DNA of 64,000 bases from Gemmobacter sp. (lineage in GTDB: Bacteria; Pseudomonadota; Alphaproteobacteria; Rhodobacterales; Rhodobacteraceae), in assembly GCF_034676705.1 (NCBI RefSeq), contig NZ_JAUCBS010000013.1, positions 1,438,501 to 1,502,500 of the forward strand, given 5' to 3'. Under the pieces are notes generated by a model. The model had not been told where the DNA came from. It saw only the letters and a program-made list of their open reading frames with translations, and made no database searches. The translations under genes and the position numbers were made by a program. Below, piece after piece: positions 6,995 through 15,794 of this stretch (position 1 is its first letter; every line of letters begins with the position of its first letter).

Positions 6995-9628
6995 TCAGGC
7001 GGTGCTGGCCTTTTTCGCCTTTGGGGCTGCGGCGGCCTTGGGTTTTGCCGTGGTCGTCTTGGGTTTGGCGGCCGCTTTCGGTTTCGCGGCGGGTTTTTCC
7101 GCCTTGGGCTTGGCCTCGGCCTTGGGCTTCGCGGGTTTGGCCTTGGTCTTGCCGCCCTTGCCGGCCTTGGCCGCGATCAGTTCCAGCGCCTGATCCAGCG
7201 TCACATCCTCGGGCGTGATGTCCTTGGGCAGGGTGGCGTTGACCTTGGCCCATTTGACATAGGGCCCGTAGCGGCCCGGCATCACCTGCACCGGCCCGCC
7301 ATCGGGATGGTCGCCCAGGGTACGCAGCGGTTCCGATGCGGCGCTGGCCGGGCGGCCGCCGCGGGCGGCCTTTTGCGCCAGCACCTCGACCGCGCGGTTC
7401 ATGCCGATGGTGAACACTTCCTCGACATCGGGGAGGTTGGCATAGGTGGCATTGTGTTTCACGAATGGGCCGAAGCGGCCGATCCCGGCCTCGACCGCGG
7501 CGCCATCCTCGGGGTGCTGGCCGATCTGGCGGGGCAGCGACAGCAGGTCCATCGCGCGTTCGAAGGTCAGCGCCTCGGGGGCCCAGCCCTTGGGCAGGCT
7601 GGCACGCGGGGGTTTCGGCGCCTCGGCCGTTGCCTCGCCCTTTTGCACATAGGGGCCGAAGCGGCCATTGCGCAGGGTAACCTCCAGCCCGTCAACCTCT
7701 CCCAGCACCTTGCCATCGAGCGCCGCGGCCGGATCGTTCGCGGCGACCGAGATCGGGCGGGTATAGCGGCATTCGGGGTAGTTGCCGCAACCGATGAAGG
7801 CGCCGCCCGAGCGCGCGGTTTTCAGATGCAGGCGGCCGGCACCGCAGACCGGGCAGGACCGCGGATCGGTGCCGTCGGGGCGCGGCGGATAGAGGTGGGG
7901 CGCCAGGAATTCATCCAGCTTTTCCAGCACTTCCGAGATGCGCAGATCGGCGGTTTCGCCGACGGCCGCCGAAAAGTCGCGCCAGAACCGCGCCAGGACA
8001 TCGCGGTAGGCGCGTTCGCCGGCGGACACGTCATCCAGTTCCTCCTCAAGGTCCGCGGTGAAATCGTATTCCACATAGCGGCGGAAGAAATTGGTCAGAA
8101 AGGCCGTGACCAGCCGCCCGGTATCTTCGGGGATCAGGCGGTTCTTGTCCTTGCGGACATAGCCGCGGTCCTGGATCGTGGTGACGATCGAGGTATAGGT
8201 GGAGGGGCGGCCGATGCCCAGTTCCTCCATCCGCTTGATCAGCGTGGCTTCGGTATAGCGTGGCGGCGGCTGGGTGAAATGCTGTTCGGGCGCCACGTCG
8301 CGCTTGTCGACCGTTTCGCCCTGCATGATCTGGGGCAGGCGGCGGCTGTCCTCGTCATCCTCGTCGTCGCGGCCTTCGTCATAGACCTTGAGGAAGCCGT
8401 CGAACTGCACCACCTGGCCGGTGGCGCGCAGTTCGACCTGGCCATCGGGGCTGGCGAAATCCACCGTGGTGCGTTCCATGCGGGCGGCGGCCATCTGGCT
8501 GGCGATGGTGCGCTTCCAGATCAGGTCATAGAGCCGGCGCTGGTCAGTATCGGCGATGCGCAGCTTTTCGGGGCTGGCCGACAGATCGGTCGGCCGGATG
8601 CATTCGTGCGCCTCTTGCGCGTTCTTGGCCTTGTTCTTGTACATGCGCGGGCTGTCGGGAACATAGGCCGCGCCAAAGGTGGTGCGGATGGTGTCGCGCG
8701 CGGCCATCACCGCCTCGGGCGCCATGTCGATGCCATCGGTCCGCATATAGGTAATGTGGCCCGCCTCATACAGTCGCTGCGCCGCGGCCATCGTCGCCTT
8801 GGACCCCATGCCGAACTTGCGGCTGGCTTCCTGTTGCAGGGTCGAGGTCATGAAGGGCGGAAAGGGGTTGCGCGTGGCAGGCTTCGATTCGACCGATTTC
8901 GCGGTGAAGTCGCGTTTCTGGATGGCCGAGACCGCAAGTTCGGCGGCTTCGGCGGTCGCGATGTCGAATTTGTCCAGCTTCTTGCCGCCCAGCACGGTCA
9001 GGCGGGCGGAAATTTCCTGCCCCCGCGGGGTGATCATCGTGGCGGCGATCGTCCAGTATTCGCGGGCGGTAAAGGCCTCGATCTCCATCTCGCGCTCGAC
9101 CACCAGGCGCAGCACGACCGATTGCACGCGACCGGCCGAGCGGGCACCCGGCAGCTTGCGCCACAGCACCGGCGACAGGGTGAAGCCCACCAGATAATCC
9201 AGCGCGCGGCGGGCCAGATAGGCCTCGACCAGGGCGGTATCCACCTCGCGCGGTTTGGCCATGGCGGCCTGGATCGCGGGCTTGGTGATGGCGTTGAACG
9301 CCACGCGGCTGACCTTCTTGCCCTTTTTCAGGCTGGAGGCTAGGGCCTGTTGCAGGTGCCAGCTGATCGCCTCGCCCTCGCGGTCGGGGTCGGTGGCCAG
9401 GATCAGTTCGTCGTCGGTCTTGAGCGCATCGGCGATGGCCTTGATGTGCTTCCTGCTGTCCGAGGCGACCTCCCAGGTCATCTCGAAATCCTGGTCGGGA
9501 TTGACCGAACCATCCTTGGCGGGCAGGTCGCGGACATGGCCGTAGGACGCCAGCACGGTGAAGCCCGGGCCGAGATACTTGTTGATGGTCTTGGCCTTGG
9601 CCGGGGACTCGACGACGACGACTGCCAT
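6995..9628 (-). CDS. topA: DNA topoisomerase I
   Basis: Type IA topoisomerase that relaxes negatively supercoiled DNA by cutting one strand through a 5'-phosphotyrosine. The N-terminal Toprim domain starts AVVVVESPAKAKTI; the active-site tyrosine is in ITYMRTDG (about residue 294). A four-cysteine zinc ribbon starts CPVCGAG at about 593 and ends GCGNYPEC, followed by degenerate ribbon repeats. The last 60 or so residues are a Lys/Ala/Pro-rich tail (KPKAEAKPKAEKP-like repeats), probably a flexible nucleic-acid binding extension seen in many alphaproteobacteria. At 877 residues it is full length. The ATG at 9628 has AAGGAAG upstream; a longer open frame to 9694 is not needed. dprA lies just upstream in the same direction. 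Confidence 0.97.
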   Translation of the reverse strand: MAVVVVESPAKAKTINKYLGPGFTVLASYGHVRDLPAKDGSVNPDQDFEMTWEVASDSRKHIKAIADALKTDDELILATDPDREGEAISWHLQQALASSLKKGKKVSRVAFNAITKPAIQAAMAKPREVDTALVEAYLARRALDYLVGFTLSPVLWRKLPGARSAGRVQSVVLRLVVEREMEIEAFTAREYWTIAATMITPRGQEISARLTVLGGKKLDKFDIATAEAAELAVSAIQKRDFTAKSVESKPATRNPFPPFMTSTLQQEASRKFGMGSKATMAAAQRLYEAGHITYMRTDGIDMAPEAVMAARDTIRTTFGAAYVPDSPRMYKNKAKNAQEAHECIRPTDLSASPEKLRIADTDQRRLYDLIWKRTIASQMAAARMERTTVDFASPDGQVELRATGQVVQFDGFLKVYDEGRDDEDDEDSRRLPQIMQGETVDKRDVAPEQHFTQPPPRYTEATLIKRMEELGIGRPSTYTSIVTTIQDRGYVRKDKNRLIPEDTGRLVTAFLTNFFRRYVEYDFTADLEEELDDVSAGERAYRDVLARFWRDFSAAVGETADLRISEVLEKLDEFLAPHLYPPRPDGTDPRSCPVCGAGRLHLKTARSGGAFIGCGNYPECRYTRPISVAANDPAAALDGKVLGEVDGLEVTLRNGRFGPYVQKGEATAEAPKPPRASLPKGWAPEALTFERAMDLLSLPRQIGQHPEDGAAVEAGIGRFGPFVKHNATYANLPDVEEVFTIGMNRAVEVLAQKAARGGRPASAASEPLRTLGDHPDGGPVQVMPGRYGPYVKWAKVNATLPKDITPEDVTLDQALELIAAKAGKGGKTKAKPAKPKAEAKPKAEKPAAKPKAAAKPKTTTAKPKAAAAPKAKKASTA

Positions 9629-9725
9629 GGATGCTTCCTTTGCCGACCCTCGCGGTGGCCCGGGTAAATGGGGGACGGCGGCGGGGCTTGTCAAGGAAGG
9701 CTTGCGTGAAAGGCATGGGCGGTCC

Positions 9726-11004
9726 CTAGCCGGTGCGGCTGAGCAGCCCGCCGGGGCGGCGTTCGATGCGGCCGTCGAGTTCCAGCGACAGCAGTTCCGG
9801 CGCGACGCGGGCGGCGGGCAGGGCCAGGTCGCGGATCAGCTGGTCTTCCGCCAGGGGGGCGGTGCCCAGCCGGTCCAGGATGGCGCGGTGCAGGTCGCGG
9901 ATTTCGCCGGGCGGGCGGGGCGGGAGGCCGGGGGGAATGGCGGCCAGCGCGCGGGCCGACAGGCTGGCAGGGGCCTGCGGCACCACCGCGCCGGCTGCGC
10001 GGGCGGCAAAGGCGCGCGCCGCCTCGGCCAGACGGGCGGCGGCCGCGGGGGGGCGGTCGGGCAGGGCGGGGGGCGGCAGGGCGGGGCGCAGGTCGCGGGC
10101 GCGGGCCAGGGGCTGGGCCACCGCCTCCAGCACATCGGCGGCGCTGCGGATCAGCGTGCTGCCATCGCGGATCAAGAGGTTGCAGCCGGCGGCGCGCGCA
10201 TCGGCGGGGTGGCCGGGCACCGCCATCACCTCGCGCCCCTGATCCAGCGCATTGCGCGCGGTGATCAGGCTGCCCGAACGTTCCGCCGCCTCGACCACCA
10301 CCACGCCCAGCGACAGGCCCGAGATGATGCGGTTGCGCGCCGGGAAATGCCGCGCCTGCGGTTCCAGCCCCGGCGGCTGTTCCGACAGGATCGCCCCTTC
10401 GCCGGCGATTCGTGCGGCCAGATCGCCATGTTCGGGCGGATAGATCACGTCGGCCCCGCCGGCCAGCACCGCCACCGTGCCGGTGGGCAGCGCCGCCAGA
10501 TGCGCGGCCGCGTCGATGCCGCGGGCAAGGCCGGAGACCACGGTCAGGCCGGCCTCGCCCAATTCCCGCGCCAGACGGGCGGCCATGCGCTGACCCAGGC
10601 TGGAGGCATTGCGGGCGCCGACCAGCGCCACCATGGGCGCGAAAATGCGCGACGGGTCGCCGCGCAGCCACAGGATGGGGGGGGGCATCGGGCAGGTCGG
10701 CCAGTTCGGCGGGATAGTCCGGCGCACCGTGGCACAGCATCCGCATCCGCGCCTTGCGCCCGGCGGCCAGTTCGGCCAGCGCGACGCCTTCGGGGCACAC
10801 CGCATAATCGGCAATCCCGGCGGCCCGGGCGATGCCCGGCAGCGCCGCAAGCGCTGCCGCGGCAGAGCCATGTTCGGCCATCAGCCGGTGAAAGGTGGTC
10901 GGGCCAACCCGACGGGAGCGGATGAGACGGAGCCACGACAATCTGTCGTCTTCCGTGGTGGGTGGGGTGAAGGGTGTGGTGGAAGAATTCAGATCATGTT
11001 CCAT
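9726..11004 (-). pseudogene. dprA: DNA processing protein DprA, frameshifted in a C9 tract
   Basis: DprA loads RecA onto incoming single-stranded DNA during transformation. The N-terminal helical domain (residues 1 to about 110) ends in DLPDAPP, after which the frame is lost. The Rossmann-like core (VALVGARNASSLG, VVSGLARGIDAAAH, AVPGHP) and the C-terminal winged helix continue in the next frame. The break is at bases 10677-10685, a run of nine G on the plus strand; eight would restore DAPPILWLRGDPSRIF, the expected sequence. It may be a sequencing slip, a phase-variable tract, or a real pseudogene. The ATG at 11004 has GAGG five bases upstream. Both halves are otherwise intact and well conserved, which argues against old decay. 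Confidence 0.85.
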
Positions 11005-11088
11005 CGCAACCTCGTCCCATCCGCACCGCCAACCTGCACCATCAAGGGTTAACAGGCGGTAAAGCAAAACCGGGGTCGCGAAGATTCT

Positions 11089-11490
11089 TCAGCGGGCCGC
11101 CAGTGTCAGGGTGGCGCGGATGATCAGCAGGGTGATGGCGCCGAAGGCGGCCGTCACCGCCGCATTGGTGCCGCCCAGCACCCAGGCGGCCAGCCCGCCT
11201 GCGACGGCCCCGATCAGCGCCGCGCTGCCCGGGCCGAACCGGCCCTGCCGTGCCGCCCCCACCGCCATCGGCAGCGCGATCACCAGCCCGATCCAGGAAA
11301 ACGCCGGGGCGAACAGCAGGAACAGCGCCCCGGCCATCGGGATCAGCGCCAGTTCCGGCAGCAGGTTGCCCAGCACCACCGCGACCAGCCACAGCGCAAG
11401 GCCGAACGGCACGCTCCAGAACCAGCCGATCAGCCCGGCCAGCAGCCAGTCGCGCGGGGCAGGGGCCGGGCCGGAGCGCCAAAGGGTCAT
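11089..11490 (-). CDS. Small multi-spanning membrane protein, function unknown
   Basis: A 133-residue protein with four or five hydrophobic segments (DWLLAGLIGWFWSVPFG, LWLVAVVLGNLL, FSWIGLVIALPMAVG, ALIGAVAGGLAAWVLGG, ITLLIIRATL) and little soluble sequence. I recognise no family motif. Its ATG overlaps the stop of tldD (ATGA), so it is co-translated with tldD, and it is separated from the downstream dprA start by about 85 bases. Position alone does not tell its role. Confidence 0.7.
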   Translation of the reverse strand: MTLWRSGPAPAPRDWLLAGLIGWFWSVPFGLALWLVAVVLGNLLPELALIPMAGALFLLFAPAFSWIGLVIALPMAVGAARQGRFGPGSAALIGAVAGGLAAWVLGGTNAAVTAAFGAITLLIIRATLTLAAR

Positions 11491-12908
11491 GTCGCCGATC
11501 CGCCCACCGTCAGCCCGCCCAGCATCAGCGTGGGCTGGCCCAGGCCGACCGGCACCCATTGCCCGGCCTTGCCGCAGTTGCCGATGCCCGGATCCAGTTG
11601 CAGATCGTTGCCGATGGCGCGAATCTGGCCCATGGCATTCGGGCCATCACCGATCAGGGTGGCTCCCTTCAGCGCCTCTCCGACCACGCCGTTGCGGACG
11701 CGATACGCCTCGGTGCAGTTGAAGACGAACTTGCCGTTGGTGATGTCGACCTGGCCGCCGCCAAAGCCCACGGCATAGATGCCGTCCTTGAGGTCGGCCA
11801 GAATCGCAGCCGGATCGTCGGTGCCGGGCAGCATGAAGGTGGTGGTCATGCGCGGCATCGGGATATGGGCATGGCTTTCGCGCCGCCCGTTGCCGGTGGA
11901 CCCCGCCCCCATCAGCCGGCCGTTCTGGCGGTCCTGCATGTAGCCGACCAGGATCCCGTCCTCGATCAGCACGTTGCGGGCCGAGGGCGTGCCCTCGTCG
12001 TCGATGGTGATGGACCCGCGGCGGTCGGGGAGGGTGCCGTCATCCACCACGGTCACGCCGCGCGCCGCCACCTGCTGGCCCATGCGGCCGGAAAAGGCCG
12101 ACACGCCCTTGCGGTTGAAATCGCCTTCCAGGCCATGGCCCACCGCCTCGTGCAGCAGGACGCCGGGCCAGCCGGGGCCGACCACCACCTCCATGGGGCC
12201 TGCGGGGGCTGCAACGGCGGTCAGGTTGACGCGGGCGATGCGCAGCGCCTCGCGCACGATGCCTTCCCAATGGCCGCGCTCCATCAGCCCGTCCAGCGAG
12301 ATGCGCCCGCCGCCGCCCGCCCCGCCGCTTTCGCGCCGGCCGTCCTGATCCAGGATCACCGCGACATTAAGCCGCGCCATCGGGCGCACATCGCGCAGCC
12401 GCAGCCCTTCGGGGCGCAGGATTTCCACCTCTTGCAGCGATGCGGCAAGGCTGGCGGTCACCTGCACGACGCGGGGGTCCAGATCGCGGGCAAAGGCGTC
12501 GATCTCGCGCAGCGTGTCCAGCCGCAGGGCAAAGCTGGACCCGGCCAGCGGGTCGGCGTCACTATATAGATGGCGGTTGGTGCCGGGCGGCGGCGGGGCG
12601 ATCACGCCGCCGCCATCGCCCACCGCCAGCCGCGCGGTTTCCGACGCCCGACGCAGCGCGGCCAAGGAGATATCGGTGGAATGGGCGTAACCCGCCACCT
12701 CTCCCTTCACCGCGCGCAGGCCGAAACCCTCGGTCGCGTCATAGCTGGCCTGCCGGATGCGGCCATCGTCCAGCACCAGCGATTCCGACCGCCTGCGTTC
12801 CAGGAAAAGCTCGCCATCTTCGGCCCCTGCCACGGCATCGCGCAACACGGCCAGCGCCTGGGATTCGTCCAGCCGGGTTTCGAAGGGGCGGAAAACGTCG
12901 TCTGCCAT
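11487..12908 (-). CDS. tldD: Metalloprotease TldD
   Basis: Zinc metallopeptidase which, with TldE/PmbA, forms a heterodimer that cleaves unfolded peptides; in other bacteria it matures microcins and other ribosomal peptides. The HExxxH zinc motif is seen in LLHEAVGHGLEGD at about residues 248-260, and the C-terminal beta domain contains the conserved NGKFVFNCTEAY and GIGNCGKAGQ. At 473 residues it has the usual length. The ATG at 12908 gives the standard N-terminus; the frame is open far upstream but that part looks non-coding. No tldE is in the window. The start lies about 30 bases from the FNR-type palindrome at 12939-12952, so both tldD and the divergent cta operon could be affected by it. 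Confidence 0.94.
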   Translation of the reverse strand: MADDVFRPFETRLDESQALAVLRDAVAGAEDGELFLERRRSESLVLDDGRIRQASYDATEGFGLRAVKGEVAGYAHSTDISLAALRRASETARLAVGDGGGVIAPPPPGTNRHLYSDADPLAGSSFALRLDTLREIDAFARDLDPRVVQVTASLAASLQEVEILRPEGLRLRDVRPMARLNVAVILDQDGRRESGGAGGGGRISLDGLMERGHWEGIVREALRIARVNLTAVAAPAGPMEVVVGPGWPGVLLHEAVGHGLEGDFNRKGVSAFSGRMGQQVAARGVTVVDDGTLPDRRGSITIDDEGTPSARNVLIEDGILVGYMQDRQNGRLMGAGSTGNGRRESHAHIPMPRMTTTFMLPGTDDPAAILADLKDGIYAVGFGGGQVDITNGKFVFNCTEAYRVRNGVVGEALKGATLIGDGPNAMGQIRAIGNDLQLDPGIGNCGKAGQWVPVGLGQPTLMLGGLTVGGSAT

Positions 12909-12938
12909 CGCGGCACCTTTCTGCGTTGCGGCGCGTCC

Positions 12939-12952
12939 TTGATCCAGATCAA
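12939..12952. promoter_or_regulatory. Perfect FNR/FnrL-type palindrome
   Basis: TTGATCCAGATCAA matches the FNR-family consensus TTGAT-N4-ATCAA exactly. It lies between the divergent tldD (start 12908) and ctaC (start 13117) genes. In Rhodobacter, FnrL uses such sites to switch respiratory genes with oxygen. The distance to ctaC (about 165 bases) allows activation or repression depending on the unknown transcription start. Confidence 0.7.
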
Positions 12953-13116
12953 GCGGGACGGGTTGTCGCACGTTTCGCTTGTCCGTCCGCGCACAATATG
13001 GTTTCACCACAGGCAGGAACAACGGGATTCTGCCCCGGCAACCGGACATAATGCCCGGGGTCGGGGCTGCGGCTTGCACGTCGCACCACGCACGAGAAAA
13101 CGCACGGGATGAAGAC

Positions 13117-14013
13117 ATGCGCTTTTTGACCTCCTTTCCGGCCAGCCTGACCGCGGTTGCCACCGCGTTCGCAGCCACCGCCGTCGCCGCGCAGGAGAAA
13201 CTGCCGGTGATCGGCCGCCCCGTGGACGGGGCACTGGGCTTTCAGCCGGCGGCCACCGAACTGGCGCATGATCTGCAGTGGCTGGACCACTTCATTCTTT
13301 ATATCATCACCGCCATCGTGATCTTCGTGACGGCGCTGATGGCCATCGTGATCCTGCGTCACAACCGCCGCGCGAACCCCACGCCGTCGACCTTTACCCA
13401 CAATTCGCCGCTGGAAGTGGCATGGACGGTGATCCCGATCATCGTGCTGCTGTTCATCGGGTTCTTCTCGCTGCCGGTGCTGTTCAAGCAGCAGGAAATC
13501 CCGACCGCCGACATCACCATCAAGGCGACCGGCAAGCAGTGGTACTGGACCTATGAATACCCGGACCACGAATTCGAATTCGACAGCTACATGATCGGCT
13601 CTCCGGCCACCGGCGGCGACAACCGCCTGACCCCGGAAGTCGAGGCGAAGCTGGTCGAAGCCGGCTACACCAGGGACGAATTCCTGCTGGCCACCGATAC
13701 CGCCGTCGTGGTGCCGGTCGGCAAGACCATCGTGGTGCAGGTGACTGCCGCCGACGTGATCCATTCCTGGACCATTCCCGCCTTTGGCGTGAAGCAGGAT
13801 GGCGTGCCGGGCCGTCTGGCGCAGCTGTGGTTCAAGGCCGAGAAGGAAGGCATCTACTTCGGTCAGTGTTCGGAACTGTGCGGCATTGCCCATGCCTACA
13901 TGCCGATCACGGTCAAGGTGGTGTCCGAAGCGGCCTATCAGCAGTGGCTGGAAGGGGCGATTGCCGAATACGCCGGCAAGCCGCTGGATGTGAAAGTGGC
14001 TTCGGCCGACTGA
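13117..14013 (+). CDS. ctaC: Cytochrome c oxidase subunit II (CuA subunit)
   Basis: Subunit II of the aa3-type terminal oxidase; it takes electrons from cytochrome c through the binuclear CuA centre on the periplasmic side. A signal peptide (about residues 1-25, ending AVAA) is followed by two membrane helices at about 53-80 and 102-123 and then the cupredoxin domain. CuA ligands are visible: the histidine in IHSW (about 215) and CSELCGIAHAYM (about 251-262). At 298 residues it is complete. The ATG at 13117 places the signal peptide at the N-terminus; upstream in-frame starts would add an Arg-rich leader. It heads the ctaC-ctaB-orf-ctaG-ctaE operon. Subunit I (ctaD) is not in the window, as is usual in Rhodobacteraceae. 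Confidence 0.96.
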   Translation: MRFLTSFPASLTAVATAFAATAVAAQEKLPVIGRPVDGALGFQPAATELAHDLQWLDHFILYIITAIVIFVTALMAIVILRHNRRANPTPSTFTHNSPLEVAWTVIPIIVLLFIGFFSLPVLFKQQEIPTADITIKATGKQWYWTYEYPDHEFEFDSYMIGSPATGGDNRLTPEVEAKLVEAGYTRDEFLLATDTAVVVPVGKTIVVQVTAADVIHSWTIPAFGVKQDGVPGRLAQLWFKAEKEGIYFGQCSELCGIAHAYMPITVKVVSEAAYQQWLEGAIAEYAGKPLDVKVASAD

Positions 14014-14068
14014 CGACAGGGACGGACAGGGCCGCGCCGCTGCGTGCGGCCCCACCGAAGGACCGGAC

Positions 14069-15013
14069 ATGACCGACATTCGCGCCTCTGACATCTCCGT
14101 CACCGACCCGCACGAGGCGGGTTTCGGCGACTATGTGGCCCTGCTCAAGCCGCGGGTGATGTCGCTGGTGGTGTTCACCGCCCTGGTCGGGCTGATCGTG
14201 GCGCCGGTTCCGGTGCATCCGTTCGTCGCGGCCACCTGCATCCTGTTCATCGCCCTGGGCGGCGGCGCCTCGGGCGCGCTGAACATGTGGTACGATGCCG
14301 ATATCGACCGGATCATGAAGCGCACGGCGAACCGCCCCGTGCCATCCGGCCGCGTGGCCGAGGGCGAGGCGCTGGCCATCGGCCTGGCGCTGTCGGGCTT
14401 TTCGGTGATCATGCTGGGGCTGGCCTCGAACTGGTTCGCGGCCGCCTTCCTGGCCTTTACCATCTTCTTCTATGCCGTGGTCTATACCGTCTGGCTGAAA
14501 CGCTCGACTCCGCAGAACATCGTCATTGGTGGTGCGGCGGGCGCGTTCCCCCCCATGATCGGCTGGGCCTGCGCAACCGGCGGCATCAGCCTGGAAAGCG
14601 TGATGATGTTCGCGCTGATCTTTGCCTGGACGCCGCCGCATTTCTGGGCGCTGGCGCTGTTCATGCGGTCGGACTATGACGATGCCGGCGTGCCCATGCT
14701 GACCGTGACCCACGGTCGCAAGGTGACGCGCGCGCATATCCTGATCTATACCATCGTGCTGGCGCCCATCGCCATCGGCGCCGCGCTGACCGGCATCGGC
14801 GGTCCGCTGACGCTGGCGGTGGCCGTGGTGCTGAACGCCTGGTTCCTGATCGGCGCCGTCCGCATCTGGCGGCGCAGCGAGGAAGCCGCCGTGGCCGATT
14901 CCTACCTGGTCGAGCGGCGGTTCTTCAAATTCTCGCTGGCTTATCTGTTCCTGCATTTCACCGCCTTCCTTTTTGAGGCGGCGCTGAAATCCCATGGCCT
15001 CGGGGGGTGGTAG
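14069..15013 (+). CDS. ctaB: Protoheme IX farnesyltransferase (heme O synthase)
   Basis: UbiA-superfamily prenyltransferase that adds a farnesyl group to heme B to give heme O, the precursor of the heme A in aa3 oxidase. The 314-residue protein has about eight or nine membrane helices and the Asp-rich active-site motif NMWYDADIDRIMKRT at about residues 72-86, plus the second conserved loop YDDAGVPMLTVTHG. Its place between ctaC and ctaG supports the assignment to oxidase biogenesis. The start at 14069 lies 55 bases after ctaC. Confidence 0.95.
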   Translation: MTDIRASDISVTDPHEAGFGDYVALLKPRVMSLVVFTALVGLIVAPVPVHPFVAATCILFIALGGGASGALNMWYDADIDRIMKRTANRPVPSGRVAEGEALAIGLALSGFSVIMLGLASNWFAAAFLAFTIFFYAVVYTVWLKRSTPQNIVIGGAAGAFPPMIGWACATGGISLESVMMFALIFAWTPPHFWALALFMRSDYDDAGVPMLTVTHGRKVTRAHILIYTIVLAPIAIGAALTGIGGPLTLAVAVVLNAWFLIGAVRIWRRSEEAAVADSYLVERRFFKFSLAYLFLHFTAFLFEAALKSHGLGGW

Positions 15014-15015
15014 GC

Positions 15016-15204
15016 ATGGCGTTCCGTCCTGATCACGAACTGCACCGCCGCCGCTTTGGCCGCAATCTGGGGCTTGGGCTGGTGCTGGTGGCCTTTGTCG
15101 CCATCGTCTTTGGCCTGACCGTGGTCAAGGTGACGAACGGCGATCCGATGCAGGGGTTTGACCACAGCCTGCGCCCCGAAATGACCGGGAAGGCAGGCCA
15201 ATGA
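15016..15204 (+). CDS. Small single-span protein of the cta operon (CoxF-like)
   Basis: A 62-residue protein with a basic N-terminus (HELHRRRFGRN) and one membrane helix (LGLGLVLVAFVAIVFGLTVV), followed by a short polar tail. It starts two bases after ctaB ends and its stop overlaps the ctaG start (ATGA), so it is made together with the assembly factors. Short open frames at this place are common in alphaproteobacterial cta operons and are sometimes called CoxF or oxidase assembly proteins; the exact role is not established as far as I know. Confidence 0.75.
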   Translation: MAFRPDHELHRRRFGRNLGLGLVLVAFVAIVFGLTVVKVTNGDPMQGFDHSLRPEMTGKAGQ

Positions 15205-15773
15205 ACCCGCATGTGAAAACTGCCGGACAGCTGGCAGGCGTGGCCGTCGTCATGGCCTCGCTGTCGTTCGCGGCCGTGCCGTTCTATGACTGGTTCTGCC
15301 GGGTGACCGGATTTGGCGGCACCACGGCCACCGCCGCGCAGGCGCCCGGGCAGGTGCTGGACCGCACCATGCGCATCCGCTTCGATGCCTCGTTGGGCGG
15401 GGACATGCCCTGGCAGTTCAAGCCGGCGCAACGCCAGATGGACATCCGCATCGGCGAAACCGGCCTGGCCTTTTACGAGGCTTACAACCCCACCGACCGC
15501 GTGATCGCCGGGACCGCCAGCTACAACGTCACCCCCGATGCGGCGGGTGGCTATTTTACCAAGATCGACTGCTTCTGCTTTACCCAGCAGGTGCTGCAAC
15601 CGGGGGAACGGGTGATGATGCCCGTGACCTTCTTCATCGACCCGTCCATCGTGACCGACCGCGAAGGCAAGTTCGTGCGCGAGATCACGTTGTCCTATAC
15701 TTTCCATACCACAGACCTGCCCGAGGAACATGCCGCCGCAGAGCCGCAGCCCCCGGCGCCGGTGGCCAACTGA
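15201..15773 (+). CDS. ctaG: Cytochrome c oxidase assembly protein CtaG/Cox11
   Basis: Copper chaperone that delivers CuB to subunit I of cytochrome oxidase. One N-terminal membrane helix (about residues 8-28) anchors a periplasmic immunoglobulin-like domain. The copper-binding pair sits in the conserved motif KIDCFCF at about residues 121-127. The 190-residue length is standard for Cox11. It is coupled to the small upstream gene by a 4-base overlap and followed 21 bases later by ctaE. Confidence 0.96.
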   Translation: MNPHVKTAGQLAGVAVVMASLSFAAVPFYDWFCRVTGFGGTTATAAQAPGQVLDRTMRIRFDASLGGDMPWQFKPAQRQMDIRIGETGLAFYEAYNPTDRVIAGTASYNVTPDAAGGYFTKIDCFCFTQQVLQPGERVMMPVTFFIDPSIVTDREGKFVREITLSYTFHTTDLPEEHAAAEPQPPAPVAN

Positions 15774-15794
15774 CGCAAGCGAGGGAACCGCGCG

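Noticed and set aside
6845..9343. 832-codon open frame opposite topA
   Set aside because: Low-complexity Gly/Arg/His-rich translation with no domain; topA on the other strand is certain.
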